Below, one piece after another: positions 41,998-50,438 of a DNA stretch of 64,000 nucleotides; within the stretch, counting starts at the first letter, position 1, and every line of letters starts with the position of its first letter. The stretch is from assembly GCA_029959615.1 (NCBI GenBank), contig JASCOD010000013.1, positions 62,001 through 126,000 of the forward strand, read 5' to 3'. A program made the translations under genes and the position numbers. Origin of the DNA: Flavobacteriaceae bacterium PS02338. GTDB lineage: Bacteria; Bacteroidota; Bacteroidia; Sphingobacteriales; Sphingobacteriaceae. The notes under the pieces were generated by a model. The model was not told where the DNA came from, did no database searches, and worked only from the letters and a program-made list of their open reading frames with translations.

Positions 41998-43080
41998 CTA
42001 ATTCCTCAACAAATTTGCTTCAACAAATTGACTTAGCTGATCTTCGTTTTTAATTAACTCCTCTAGTAGTTTAAATTGATTTTTAGCCCTATCCAAATTC
42101 TGCTCAGTGTAAGTTGTAGGGTAGTAGATATTCTCGTTGAGAAAGTCGGTTAAAAAGCGTAATGCCTGCATGTAGATCATGTACTTGCCACTAAACAAAA
42201 TCAACTCTTTTTCCGTAGCGGTTAAAATGTCGCCCATTTCCGAAAGGTAACCTTCAACGGTTGCTGCGAAATAGTCTATACGAATGGTAATTTTTGTTAA
42301 ATCCTTCTCGTTTTCAGAAAACTCACAAAGATAAGTGCGCATCATGTCACCTAAATCAGAGATGAATTTACCGGGCATTAAGGTGTCCAAATCGATTACA
42401 CAAATACCTTCAAAAGTATCTTTATCAAGTAAAGCATTGCTAATTTTTGTGTCGTGATGCATTACCCTGTTAGGAAAATCAGCTTTGCTACTGAACCGAA
42501 GATATTGAGATAATAGGTATTCGAATGCCAAAGCCCTTTCTATTTCTTGGGCTGCTTTGAGTTGATTTGCTTTTGAAGCTTGATTTAAGGCAGTTTTAAA
42601 CTGTTTAAAACGAAGTTCTAAGTCATGAAAGCCAACTATAGTGGGTTTCAGTTTGCTGCTGTCGAAATGATTGAGCAGCCTGCTTAATTTTCCAAATTGC
42701 TTAGCCGCTTCATAAGCTTGCTTGGGAGAACTTAGGGTATCCAGAGCAACTGTACCTGCTACAAATGGACTTAGTCTCCAATGTTCGGTATGATGTATCA
42801 ACATTTCTTCTCCAGAAACAGTTGCTAAAGGAGCAGGAAAAAGGTAATATGGGAAATTAGTTTTCAGGAAATGTGCTACAGATTGAATGTTATTGGCAAT
42901 AACCAATGGATCTGTAAAAACTTTGGTGTTGATCTGTTGTAGTACAAATTTTTCACCGTTGGATAGGTTAGATAACAAATAGGTTCCGTTGATAAGACCG
43001 GAACCTATTTGTTGTATTTTGATGTTTTCTCTAGTAAAGCCGTAAGCTTCTAAAATACTTTCATCAATGGTCAATTCCAT
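41998..43080 (-). CDS. Phosphotransferase, N-acetylhexosamine 1-kinase-like
   Basis: 360 residues with the aminoglycoside-phosphotransferase fold. The catalytic loop is MHHDTKISNALL (Asp210, Asn215) and the metal-binding motif VIDLDT (Asp230/Asp232). It resembles kinases that phosphorylate the anomeric carbon of N-acetylhexosamines. Its start overlaps the preceding nucleotidyltransferase gene by 10 bases, so kinase and nucleotidyltransferase are translationally coupled and probably act in sequence. Confidence 0.82.
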   Translation of the reverse strand: MELTIDESILEAYGFTRENIKIQQIGSGLINGTYLLSNLSNGEKFVLQQINTKVFTDPLVIANNIQSVAHFLKTNFPYYLFPAPLATVSGEEMLIHHTEHWRLSPFVAGTVALDTLSSPKQAYEAAKQFGKLSRLLNHFDSSKLKPTIVGFHDLELRFKQFKTALNQASKANQLKAAQEIERALAFEYLLSQYLRFSSKADFPNRVMHHDTKISNALLDKDTFEGICVIDLDTLMPGKFISDLGDMMRTYLCEFSENEKDLTKITIRIDYFAATVEGYLSEMGDILTATEKELILFSGKYMIYMQALRFLTDFLNENIYYPTTYTEQNLDRAKNQFKLLEELIKNEDQLSQFVEANLLRN

Positions 43081-43970
43081 AATTTTTCTGGATAGTTACC
43101 ATTTTTCACAAGCTCGTCAATACTTGCTTGAACCAATGGCTTATCTTCTTTATAGGTAACTCCAAACCACTGATTGTCGGTTGGTACTACTTTAAATGAA
43201 GCTTTATTGTGCTTAACCAAATGTTCGCCAATTAACGGGATGAAAAACTCAGCTTTTGGTTTATCCTTGTTTTCACTTGCGAAGGTTCTAAATAAATCTT
43301 CGGTGATTTGAAACACTGCCGGAGTGAAGCCCCAAAAATTCATCGATACAGGTGTGTCAAAATCAAGAGGGAATTCTTTTTCACCTTCTTCATACACAAT
43401 GGCATCATCTTTCTTGTAAACTTTCGTTCTCTCCACAATTTCTGTCAAATTTCCTGCTTCATCAGCTTTGCAAACACCTCTAGAAACAGCACCGAAGTCT
43501 GATAATGTTTTACCAATTTTGTAGCCAATGATAGAATAAGTCTCATCGTTTACCTCTGAGTTTAGGAAATCTGCCATCTTTTTAAAAGCATCGTAACCAT
43601 AAAAATCATCAGCGTTAATTACACAGAAAGGCTCTTTAATCAGTTTTCTTGCAGATAGGATGGCATGTGCCGTACCCCAAGGCTTTTCTCTGTAGATTTC
43701 CTCTTCAATGCCAAATTGTTTAAGATCAAAATTTTGGTATACGTAATCTACTTCTATTTTACCTTTAAGTTTGCCGTCAAAGATAGATCTGAAGTTGTCA
43801 GCAAATTCTTCTTTGATGATAAATACTACTTTTCCAAATCCAGCTTTAATTGCATCATATATAGAATAATCGATAATGGTTTCTCCATTAGGTCCAAAAC
43901 CATCTATTTGTTTCATGCTCCCATAGCGACTTGCCATTCCGGCAGCCAAAATAAGTAAGGTTGGTTTCAT
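43071..43970 (-). CDS. Sugar-1-phosphate nucleotidyltransferase-like protein
   Basis: 299 residues. The N-terminal LILAAGMASRYGSMKQ is the nucleotide-binding signature of sugar-phosphate nucleotidyltransferases; CVINADDFYGYDAF holds the metal-binding Asp. It would convert a sugar 1-phosphate to an NDP-sugar. The adjacent kinase could supply that sugar 1-phosphate. A TAACTTTG -7 box lies upstream on the minus strand (44005-44012). Confidence 0.85.
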   Translation of the reverse strand: MKPTLLILAAGMASRYGSMKQIDGFGPNGETIIDYSIYDAIKAGFGKVVFIIKEEFADNFRSIFDGKLKGKIEVDYVYQNFDLKQFGIEEEIYREKPWGTAHAILSARKLIKEPFCVINADDFYGYDAFKKMADFLNSEVNDETYSIIGYKIGKTLSDFGAVSRGVCKADEAGNLTEIVERTKVYKKDDAIVYEEGEKEFPLDFDTPVSMNFWGFTPAVFQITEDLFRTFASENKDKPKAEFFIPLIGEHLVKHNKASFKVVPTDNQWFGVTYKEDKPLVQASIDELVKNGNYPEKLWN

Positions 43971-44275
43971 TAACTGTTTAGTTTTTAAATGAATATTAAG
44001 TTGTCAAAGTTAAGTTTTAGAATCCAAAAAGCCCACCTCCTTTTGATTTAGTTATACAACTTTTTTCTCTACATCGTATAAAAATATACCAGATGCAATT
44101 GCTGTTGTTATTTAAGGATGAATGGCAATCTTTTATCGGACTTTTCACTAAACTATTTTTGCTTTGTTTTGGTTTGCTTTCTTGCTCAATTCTTTTGTTT
44201 TCTTTTTCTTTAGTTTCTTCATATTTAGTGTGTAGCAGGCTTTAAAAACGGAAGTAAAATACCTAAATTTACCAT
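43971..44275. other. Divergent intergenic region
   Basis: 305 bases, very AT-rich. It holds a minus-strand -7 box (CAAAGTTA at 44005-44012, read as TAACTTTG) and on the plus strand only a weak TAAATTTA before the oxidase start. A 31-codon hydrophobic frame near 44121 was judged too weak to annotate. Confidence 0.55.
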
Positions 44276-47218
44276 GTGTTAAATCATTCCAACCTCATTG
44301 CCTCTTTCGAAAAACTAAGTATTAGTTTTAACGGCGAACTATTTTTCGATAACTCTGCAACTCACGAAGCACAGAAATTGGTATATTCTACCGACGCCTC
44401 AGTTTATCAAGAAAAACCTGTGGGAGTAGCGGTACCCAAAACCACCGAAGATATTACCAATTTGATTGCCTTTGCTAATGAGCATCATTTAACGCTTATT
44501 CCTAGAGCGGCTGGTACTTCATTGGCTGGTCAGGTAGTGGGCAACGGTCTTATTGTAGATATTTCGAAATATTTCAATCAGATATTAGAAATTAACCAAG
44601 AGGAAAGATATGTAAGGGTGCAGCCAGGAGTAATTAGAGACGATTTGAACGTTGCGTTGCGTCCTTTTGGACTGATGTTCGGACCAGAGACCTCTACGGC
44701 TAACAGGGCCATGATTGGAGGCATGATTGGTAATAACTCTAGCGGTTTGCATTCTATTGTTTGGGGAGATACTAGACAAAACCTGCTCGAAGTAAAAGGC
44801 TATTTAAGTAATGGACAAGAAGTAGATTTTAGGTCTTTGTCTTTTGCAGAAGTTGCAGAAAAAGCAAGGCTGAATAGCTTAGAGGGGGTAATTTACAAAG
44901 GGATTTCCGATATGGTTAATAGTCCTAGTAATATCGATGCTATAGAAAAAGGTTATCCCAAAAAAACATTAACTAGAAGAAACACAGGTTACGCATTAGA
45001 TTTTCTTATTCGAGAAGATGGAAAGGAGAACTTTAATATGTGTGAGTTGGTGGCAGGTTCTGAAGGTACACTTGTTTTCATCACTGAAGCAAAATTGAAG
45101 CTATTGCCTTTGCCTCCTAAAAAGGATGCTTTGGTCTGCGTACACTTTAGTTCCTTAGCCGAATCACTCTTAGCTAATATCATCATCCTAAAACATCAAC
45201 CGATGGCCTCGGAGTTGGTAGATAAATACATTATGGATTTTACCAAGGGGCATTTGGTTTACCAACACAATCGCTTTTTTATTGAGGGCGAACCTGAAGC
45301 CTTATTAATGGTAGAGTTTTTTGCCGATACACAACAAGAACTAGATTTAAAAACATCAGCTTTGATCGCCGATTTAAAATTAGCAGGTTTGGGTTACGCT
45401 TACCCTGTGTTGTATGGTCCGCAAACTAAACTAGCTTGGGATGTGCGTAAAGCCGGCTTGGGATTGATCAGGAACTTGCCAGGCGACAGTCAACCCGTAA
45501 ACTTAATTGAAGATTGTGCCGTAGCACCCGAAGATCTGCCAGCTTATATCGAAGAACTTCAGGTCATCTTAAATAAATATCATCTAAAAGCTTCCTATTA
45601 CGCCCATGCGGGAGCAGGAGAACTGCACGTAGAACCCATGATCAATCTTAAAACTTCCGAAGGAAAGGAGATTTTCAGATTGGTTTTAAAAGAAACAGCA
45701 GCTTTGGTAAAGAAACACCAAGGATCGTTAAGTGGAGAGCATGGCGATGGGCGTTTGAGAGGAGAATTTATTAAGGATGTGTTGGGAGAAGAGGTGTACG
45801 AGCTGTTAAAAGAAGTGAAACAGTTGTTTGATCCAACAGGGATTTTCAATGCTAACAAAATTGTAGACACGCCGCCAATGAACGAATTTTTACGTTATGA
45901 GGCGGATAAGCAAATCAAACCAATCAAAACCATTTTCGATTTTTCTAAGAACGAAAGTATCTTAAGGTTGGCAGAGAAATGCTCTGGTTCTGGCGATTGT
46001 AGAAAAACCCATATCAGTGGTGGAACAATGTGTCCGTCATATATGGCTACTCGTCAGGAGAAAGATACCACAAGGGCAAGAGCAAATATCTTACGTCAGT
46101 TTTTAACCAATTCGCAGGGCGATAATCCTTTCAATCATAAAGAAATTAAGGAAGTAATGGATTTGTGCCTGAGTTGTAAGGCCTGCAAATCAGAATGTCC
46201 TTCGAGTGTGGATGTGGCAAAGATGAAAGCAGAATTTTTACAACATTACTATGATGCTAATGGCGTTCCATTCCGTACCAGGGTAATTGCCAACTTTACT
46301 AAGTCACAAGCTTTAGGCGCTATGGTGCCGTCCATTTATAATGCGTTAATCGCTAATAACTTTACCAGTAAGCTCATAAAGAAAATAATAGGTTTCGCTC
46401 CAGATAGATCGTTGCCAAAAGTTGGAAAAACAACGCTACGTAGCTGGAAAAAACAGCATGACAAGAAACAAACCTCTCCCTTTAAAGAGAAAAAGATTTA
46501 TCTGTTTTGTGATGAATTTACCAATTATAACGATGTAGAGGTGGGCATTACGGCTATCAAACTGCTGGAGAAACTAGGTTATGAAGTGGTTATTCCTCAA
46601 CATGTAGAGAGTGGAAGAACTTACTTGTCGAAAGGCCTGCTTCGTGAAGCCAAAGTTTTAGCTAATAAAAATGTAAGCTTGTTAGCTGATTTGGTGAATA
46701 AGGATGCACCATTATTAGGTGTTGAGCCATCAGCCTTGCTAACCTTTAGAGATGAATACCCTGAATTGGTAGATGCTCATTTAGTACAAAAAGCAAGACT
46801 ATTAGCTCAGCATACCTTTTTGATAGAGGAGTTTCTGTTGCAAGAATTTGAGGCAGAGAAAATCAATGCCAGCCAGTTTACATCCGACTATCAATTGGTG
46901 AAATTGCATGGACATTGCTATCAGAAATCTTTGAATGCGCTCACGCCAACAGAAAAGATATTAGGAATGCCAGCCAATTATAAGGTAGAAATGATTCCAT
47001 CGGGATGTTGTGGTATGGCGGGCTCTTTTGGTTACGAAAAAGAACATTATGAAGTCTCTATGCAAGTAGGGGAGTTGGTATTGTTACCAGAAGTAAGAAA
47101 GCAAGCTGAAGATACCATTATCGCTGCTGCGGGAACCAGTTGTAGGCATCAAATTAAAGATGGAACAGCAAGGCTAGCAAAGCATCCTGTAGAGATTTTG
47201 TGGGAAGCCTTGAAGTAG
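44276..47218 (+). CDS. FAD-linked oxidase fused to Fe-S/CCG domains (D-lactate/glycolate dehydrogenase type)
   Basis: 980 residues starting at GTG 44276; the nearby ATG is out of frame. An FAD-binding PCMH domain (about 45-260; IPRAAGTSLAGQ, IGGMIGNNSSG) is followed by an FAD-oxidase C domain (about 275-545; LSGEHGDGRLRG). A ferredoxin-like part has CLSCKACKSECPSSVD plus other cysteines (about 590-680). Cys-rich CCG domains close the protein (SGCCGMAGSFGYE). This is the single-chain YdiJ/Dld-II layout, oxidising a D-2-hydroxyacid and passing electrons to the respiratory chain. It is followed after 4 bases by a Crp-type regulator. Confidence 0.9.
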   Translation: MLNHSNLIASFEKLSISFNGELFFDNSATHEAQKLVYSTDASVYQEKPVGVAVPKTTEDITNLIAFANEHHLTLIPRAAGTSLAGQVVGNGLIVDISKYFNQILEINQEERYVRVQPGVIRDDLNVALRPFGLMFGPETSTANRAMIGGMIGNNSSGLHSIVWGDTRQNLLEVKGYLSNGQEVDFRSLSFAEVAEKARLNSLEGVIYKGISDMVNSPSNIDAIEKGYPKKTLTRRNTGYALDFLIREDGKENFNMCELVAGSEGTLVFITEAKLKLLPLPPKKDALVCVHFSSLAESLLANIIILKHQPMASELVDKYIMDFTKGHLVYQHNRFFIEGEPEALLMVEFFADTQQELDLKTSALIADLKLAGLGYAYPVLYGPQTKLAWDVRKAGLGLIRNLPGDSQPVNLIEDCAVAPEDLPAYIEELQVILNKYHLKASYYAHAGAGELHVEPMINLKTSEGKEIFRLVLKETAALVKKHQGSLSGEHGDGRLRGEFIKDVLGEEVYELLKEVKQLFDPTGIFNANKIVDTPPMNEFLRYEADKQIKPIKTIFDFSKNESILRLAEKCSGSGDCRKTHISGGTMCPSYMATRQEKDTTRARANILRQFLTNSQGDNPFNHKEIKEVMDLCLSCKACKSECPSSVDVAKMKAEFLQHYYDANGVPFRTRVIANFTKSQALGAMVPSIYNALIANNFTSKLIKKIIGFAPDRSLPKVGKTTLRSWKKQHDKKQTSPFKEKKIYLFCDEFTNYNDVEVGITAIKLLEKLGYEVVIPQHVESGRTYLSKGLLREAKVLANKNVSLLADLVNKDAPLLGVEPSALLTFRDEYPELVDAHLVQKARLLAQHTFLIEEFLLQEFEAEKINASQFTSDYQLVKLHGHCYQKSLNALTPTEKILGMPANYKVEMIPSGCCGMAGSFGYEKEHYEVSMQVGELVLLPEVRKQAEDTIIAAAGTSCRHQIKDGTARLAKHPVEILWEALK

Positions 47219-47222
47219 GTGT

Positions 47223-47810
47223 ATGCTAGACCATAACTTCCAGCAATTAGAAGCCTATCTTAAAAAGCATTTTGTCTTATCGGATAAAAGTGTAGGTGAA
47301 TTGCTATCGCTCTGGGTTCCTTTTAATGCCAGAAGAAAGGAAATATTAACCAGTGAGGGGCAACAAGAGAAATACCTATATTTTGTACTGGAAGGTATTC
47401 AGCGGATTTATGCGCTAAATAAGGAAGGCAAAGAAGCAACCATAATTTTTACCTATGCACCATCATTTGGTGGGGTGCTAGATGCCATGATGACTTCGCA
47501 GCAATCTAAATATTACTACGAAACCTTAACTCCTTCTCGTTTCCTAAGGGCGCCAATAGCTGAAGTTAAAAAACTAATGCTTGCAAATTCGGAAGTTGCG
47601 GAGATGATCAATGTGGGAGTGAGCCAAGCATTGGGAGGACTTTTAGATAGATTGGTAGAGTTACAATTAATGTCTTCAGAAGAAAAATTCAAAGCTTTAT
47701 TAACTAGAAGCCCTCATATGCTCACCTTGGTGCCTCATAAATATTTAGCTAGTTATCTTGGTATCGATGCTACCAATTTCAGCAAGTTGATGAACAGCGT
47801 GATCATTTAA
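47223..47810 (+). CDS. Crp/Fnr-family cyclic-nucleotide-binding-like regulator
   Basis: 195 residues. The N-terminal cupin-like cNMP-binding domain (about 15-120, with ILTSEGQQEKYLYFVLEGIQ) is followed by a dimerisation helix and a short C-terminal helix-turn-helix (LASYLGIDATNFSKLMNS). It lies 4 bases after the oxidase gene. A perfect palindrome just after its stop may be its own operator for the next gene. Confidence 0.85.
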   Translation: MLDHNFQQLEAYLKKHFVLSDKSVGELLSLWVPFNARRKEILTSEGQQEKYLYFVLEGIQRIYALNKEGKEATIIFTYAPSFGGVLDAMMTSQQSKYYYETLTPSRFLRAPIAEVKKLMLANSEVAEMINVGVSQALGGLLDRLVELQLMSSEEKFKALLTRSPHMLTLVPHKYLASYLGIDATNFSKLMNSVII

Positions 47811-47828
47811 TCTTGGTAAATACCAAGA
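47811..47828. promoter_or_regulatory. Perfect palindrome, candidate operator
   Basis: TCTTGGTAAATACCAAGA is an 8-2-8 perfect palindrome directly after the regulator stop and 20 bases before the -7 box of the next gene. The position fits binding by the adjacent Crp-type protein. Confidence 0.5.
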
Positions 47829-47848
47829 ATTAGACGGTAATACAGCCT

Positions 47849-47856
47849 TAGCTTTG
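47849..47856 (+). promoter_or_regulatory. -7 box of the DinB-family gene
   Basis: TAGCTTTG is an exact TAnnTTTG match 22 bases before the ATG at 47879. The palindrome at 47811-47828 ends next to where a -33 element would be. Confidence 0.5.
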
Positions 47857-47878
47857 CATCATTAAATTACACAGCATC

Positions 47879-48475
47879 ATGACCGCAATAGATAAAAAGG
47901 CATTTATCGCCAACCTTTACCAAAGAACCGAAACCATATTAGGAAAGGCAGTTAGCCAATATCAAAATTTAGACGAGCTTTCATTGAGTTTTTCTATAGG
48001 TGATGGCAATTGGAGTATTGCGCAAGTGCTTTCGCATCTAAATTCGTATGGTAATTATTATTTGCCTAAAATGGAGGCAGTGCTAGAAAAACCTCAAGAA
48101 TTGTCTACAAGAGCTTACAGACCAAGTTGGCTAGGTGCCTATTTCGTGAACATGATGGATGCCAGTAAAAGTAAAAAACGCTATAAAGCAGCTAAGCAAC
48201 ATCAGCCGGTAGTAGACGATGTTTATTTGGAAGTAGCTGAGTTTATCAATCAGCAAGAGCGGATGTTAAAATGTCTAAAAGCATTTGAAACGATAGATCT
48301 CAACCATACAAAGATTGCCATTTCAATTGCCAAATTGGTGAAACTCCAACTAGGAGATATACTTTCCTTTTTGGTGATGCATAACGAGCGTCATGTAGCG
48401 CAGATTAAAAGAATACAAAGCGCACAAACAGAAGCGCTATCCCAAAGGACAATTGCCGCAACGTTTGCCCCTTAG
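47879..48475 (+). CDS. DinB-family protein
   Basis: 198 residues, four-helix-bundle DinB/YfiT type. SIAQVLSHLNSYGNYYLPKM and LVMHNERHVAQIKRI carry histidines typical of the metal site (HL near 52, HNERH near 162-166). Family members are often thiol-dependent transferases or of unknown function. Expression may be controlled by the Crp-type regulator next door. Confidence 0.83.
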   Translation: MTAIDKKAFIANLYQRTETILGKAVSQYQNLDELSLSFSIGDGNWSIAQVLSHLNSYGNYYLPKMEAVLEKPQELSTRAYRPSWLGAYFVNMMDASKSKKRYKAAKQHQPVVDDVYLEVAEFINQQERMLKCLKAFETIDLNHTKIAISIAKLVKLQLGDILSFLVMHNERHVAQIKRIQSAQTEALSQRTIAATFAP

Positions 48476-48556
48476 GTATTTTTCGCAACAGTCTTTCTTC
48501 TTCTTGTCCTTCTTATCCTGTTTCGAACCTTTTTTCTTTTTATCTTTTTTAGACAT
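48437..48556 (-). CDS. Small Lys- and Cys-rich protein
   Basis: A 39-residue frame (ATG 48556-48554, TAG 48439-48437): a lysine-rich N-terminal half then DCCEKYLRGKRCGNCPLG. The CCEKY ... KRC..CP motif is one I recall in tiny conserved Bacteroidetes proteins. It overlaps the end of the DinB gene by 39 bases in antisense. The four cysteines could bind metal; it lies next to ferritin on the same strand. Function unknown. Confidence 0.6.
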   Translation of the reverse strand: MSKKDKKKKGSKQDKKDKKKKDCCEKYLRGKRCGNCPLG

Positions 48557-48624
48557 AATTGGTATATCCCCTCGCAATGACGCTTTTTATAGGTGCGGCG
48601 TATGATGGCGCCGCCTCAAAATAA

Positions 48625-48657
48625 ACAAAAAAGGCGCATACTTGTTGTACGCACCTT
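48625..48657 (-). terminator. Intrinsic terminator of ferritin
   Basis: On the minus strand AAGGTGCGTAC pairs with GTATGCGCCTT (48647-48657 and 48631-48641; two G-T pairs), 5-nt loop, followed by a T-run. Confidence 0.75.
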
Positions 48658-48684
48658 TCAATTATTGTTTTGTTTTGTTGTTTT

Positions 48685-49215
48685 TTATGCTTCACTGTCA
48701 TAAGCAATTTGACCAACGTGTTTGTCAATCTGCCATCTTCCAGTTCCTTCTTCGCCAATAACGTCGAACAATTCAACAGCTCTACGAGCTTTGTATTCTT
48801 CTTCACGTTGCTCTCTGAAGAACCAGTTTAAGAACTCTAAAGTAACATAGTCTTGCTCTTTGTGACAACGAGCTGCAATGTTTTTAATAGATTGTGTTAC
48901 GCTAATTTCTTGCTCTAAAGCCTCTTCAAAAACCTCACGGAAAGAGTTGTATTCTTGTTTAATGCTAGATACATCTGGAGAAATTGCATTTCCGCCCATA
49001 TCTAGTACATATTTAAAGAATTTTAATTGGTGTTGTCTTTCTTCTTCTGCTTGCTTAAAGAAATAGTCAGCAGAAAAGTCATAGCCATTTCTATTGCACC
49101 AAGATGCCATAGATAAGTATATTGAAGATGAATGTGCTTCTTTTTTTATTTGTTGGTTAATTAATGTTTCTACCTCTTCAGATAATAAACATTTAACTCT
49201 CATGATATCTTTCAT
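48685..49215 (-). CDS. ftnA: Ferritin, iron-storage protein
   Basis: 176 residues. Ferroxidase residues are visible in the helix pattern: Glu in QIKKEAHSSSIYLSMASW, ExxH in AEEERQHQLKFFKY, and the later Glu/Gln pair in FREQREEEYKARR. It forms a 24-mer shell storing ferric iron. An in-frame Met at residue 5 is an alternative start. On the minus strand a TAACTTTG -7 box (49325-49332) and a perfect 12-bp palindrome GTTCAGCTGAAC (49268-49279) lie upstream. Confidence 0.93.
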   Translation of the reverse strand: MKDIMRVKCLLSEEVETLINQQIKKEAHSSSIYLSMASWCNRNGYDFSADYFFKQAEEERQHQLKFFKYVLDMGGNAISPDVSSIKQEYNSFREVFEEALEQEISVTQSIKNIAARCHKEQDYVTLEFLNWFFREQREEEYKARRAVELFDVIGEEGTGRWQIDKHVGQIAYDSEA

Positions 49216-49267
49216 TTTTCCAGTATTTGAAATTTATTGATAATGAAGCTATCATAGTTTATTCAGT

Positions 49268-49279
49268 GTTCAGCTGAAC
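49268..49279. promoter_or_regulatory. Palindrome in the ferritin leader
   Basis: GTTCAGCTGAAC is a perfect 12-bp palindrome between the -7 box (49325-49332, minus strand) and the ferritin start. It could be an operator or an mRNA hairpin; no known iron box is evident. Confidence 0.35.
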
Positions 49280-49391
49280 TTGTAAGCCATGATGGTGTCA
49301 TTAAATTTTCCTCTTTGAACACTACAAAGTTACAGCGATAATGTTCTGTAAAAGAAAATATTAGTAATTCGGAACGAGTCTAAGTCTTAGT

Positions 49392-49763
49392 TTAAGCGAT
49401 GACACGAAACAGACGATCGTGAATAATGTGGTTCAATTCCAACATTACGAAAGTGCCTTGTAAGATTTCTTTTAGTTTGATCAACTCTAACAGGGAAAGT
49501 ACGTAAGAGTGGTCGCAAGCACAAATAAAGATGATTTCTACATCAGCAGTTTTGTCGCTGCTCAATAGTTTTTCTTCTATATTGATGTTGTAAACGGCTT
49601 TTTTAAGCTTTAAAAGATTTCTGTAATCGAAACGAGCTAATTTCCCTGCGAAGTCAATATACCAGCATTTCTCAGAGTCAGATTGGAAAATAGCACCGCT
49701 TTTAGTAGCGAATACTTCTTCAAATGTGGCAACAGGAAATGATAATTCTTTGATGTTCTGCAC
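49392..49763 (-). CDS. Conserved hypothetical protein
   Basis: 123 residues, no signal peptide or membrane segment. Features are CWYIDFAGKLARFDYRNLLKLK and FICACDHSYVLSLLELIKLKE; it looks like a small soluble alpha/beta protein. Similar proteins of unknown function occur beside ferritin-like genes in this group as far as I recall. A TAATTTTG -7 box lies upstream on the minus strand (49783-49790). No function can be assigned. Confidence 0.7.
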   Translation of the reverse strand: MQNIKELSFPVATFEEVFATKSGAIFQSDSEKCWYIDFAGKLARFDYRNLLKLKKAVYNINIEEKLLSSDKTADVEIIFICACDHSYVLSLLELIKLKEILQGTFVMLELNHIIHDRLFRVIA

Positions 49764-50438
49764 GAAAAATTAATTGTTTATGCAAAATTAATATTATTTA
49801 GATTTAATACAAATAAAAAGTAAAATAAGATGTGAGTAATGTAAATTTTGGATGTTTTTTATTGATGATCAGAAGCTGCTTAAATTTCTTTTGCAAAAAA
49901 TGCGTGTGTTATGTTGAGCTTTCCGATAAAAGTTTCTCCATATCTGGATTGGTTGTTAATTTAACGTGAGTTCGGGATAAGAAAGTAGTTCTAGGTAGTA
50001 AAATCACGGATATTAAATGAAACATATTCATTTGCTGCTATTTATTGCTTCGGTCGCTTCGCGGACAAACTTTTTTCCTTTAGCTGAAAAAAGTATGCAA
50101 AAAAAGCCACGGCTGCGCCTGATGCTATTAAAGTCAGTTGAAGGGCAAATTACAGCTATCCGCATCAGCCAAGGCCGATTTTAGCGAAACGAAGAGGCTT
50201 TGCGTAGGCTTGAAATGGTGCAAAAGTAAAATTGCTTAACCCGACCTCACGTTAATTTAAAATTCTGGTTAAAATAGCTTAGCAGCTATTGAATGGTCAG
50301 TGGCGAAGCGCCCATATACTTTATCTCATTATGCTCCAAAATGCCTAATATCAAATTAGAATATAATTTACGTTATTCATTCTACATTAAAACAAAAGCT
50401 AATTATTGTAGGTTTAATTATTATAAAAACTAAGTGTT
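49764..50438. other. Long gene-free region holding a MITE-like element
   Basis: 675 bases without a convincing gene. The left end has the minus-strand promoter of the preceding gene; the middle is the inverted-repeat element at 49956-50260; the right end is AT-rich and should hold the promoter of the acidic protein gene, but no consensus box was seen. Confidence 0.6.
49956..50260. mobile_element. Non-coding element with 26-bp terminal inverted repeats (MITE-like)
   Basis: The left end (49956-49981) and the reverse complement of the right end (50235-50260) match at 23 of 26 positions around a TTAACGTGAG core. The 305-bp element has no open frame of note and contains small GC-rich repeats. The outer bases are TTAA on both sides, but no clear target-site duplication beyond that was seen. 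Confidence 0.6.

Noticed and set aside
44121..44216. Short hydrophobic frame upstream of the oxidase
   Set aside because: It has only 31 codons, AT-driven Phe/Leu composition and no promoter or homology I can recognise.
48549..48806. Minus-strand 85-residue frame overlapping the ferritin end
   Set aside because: It overlaps ferritin in another frame and crosses its terminator.
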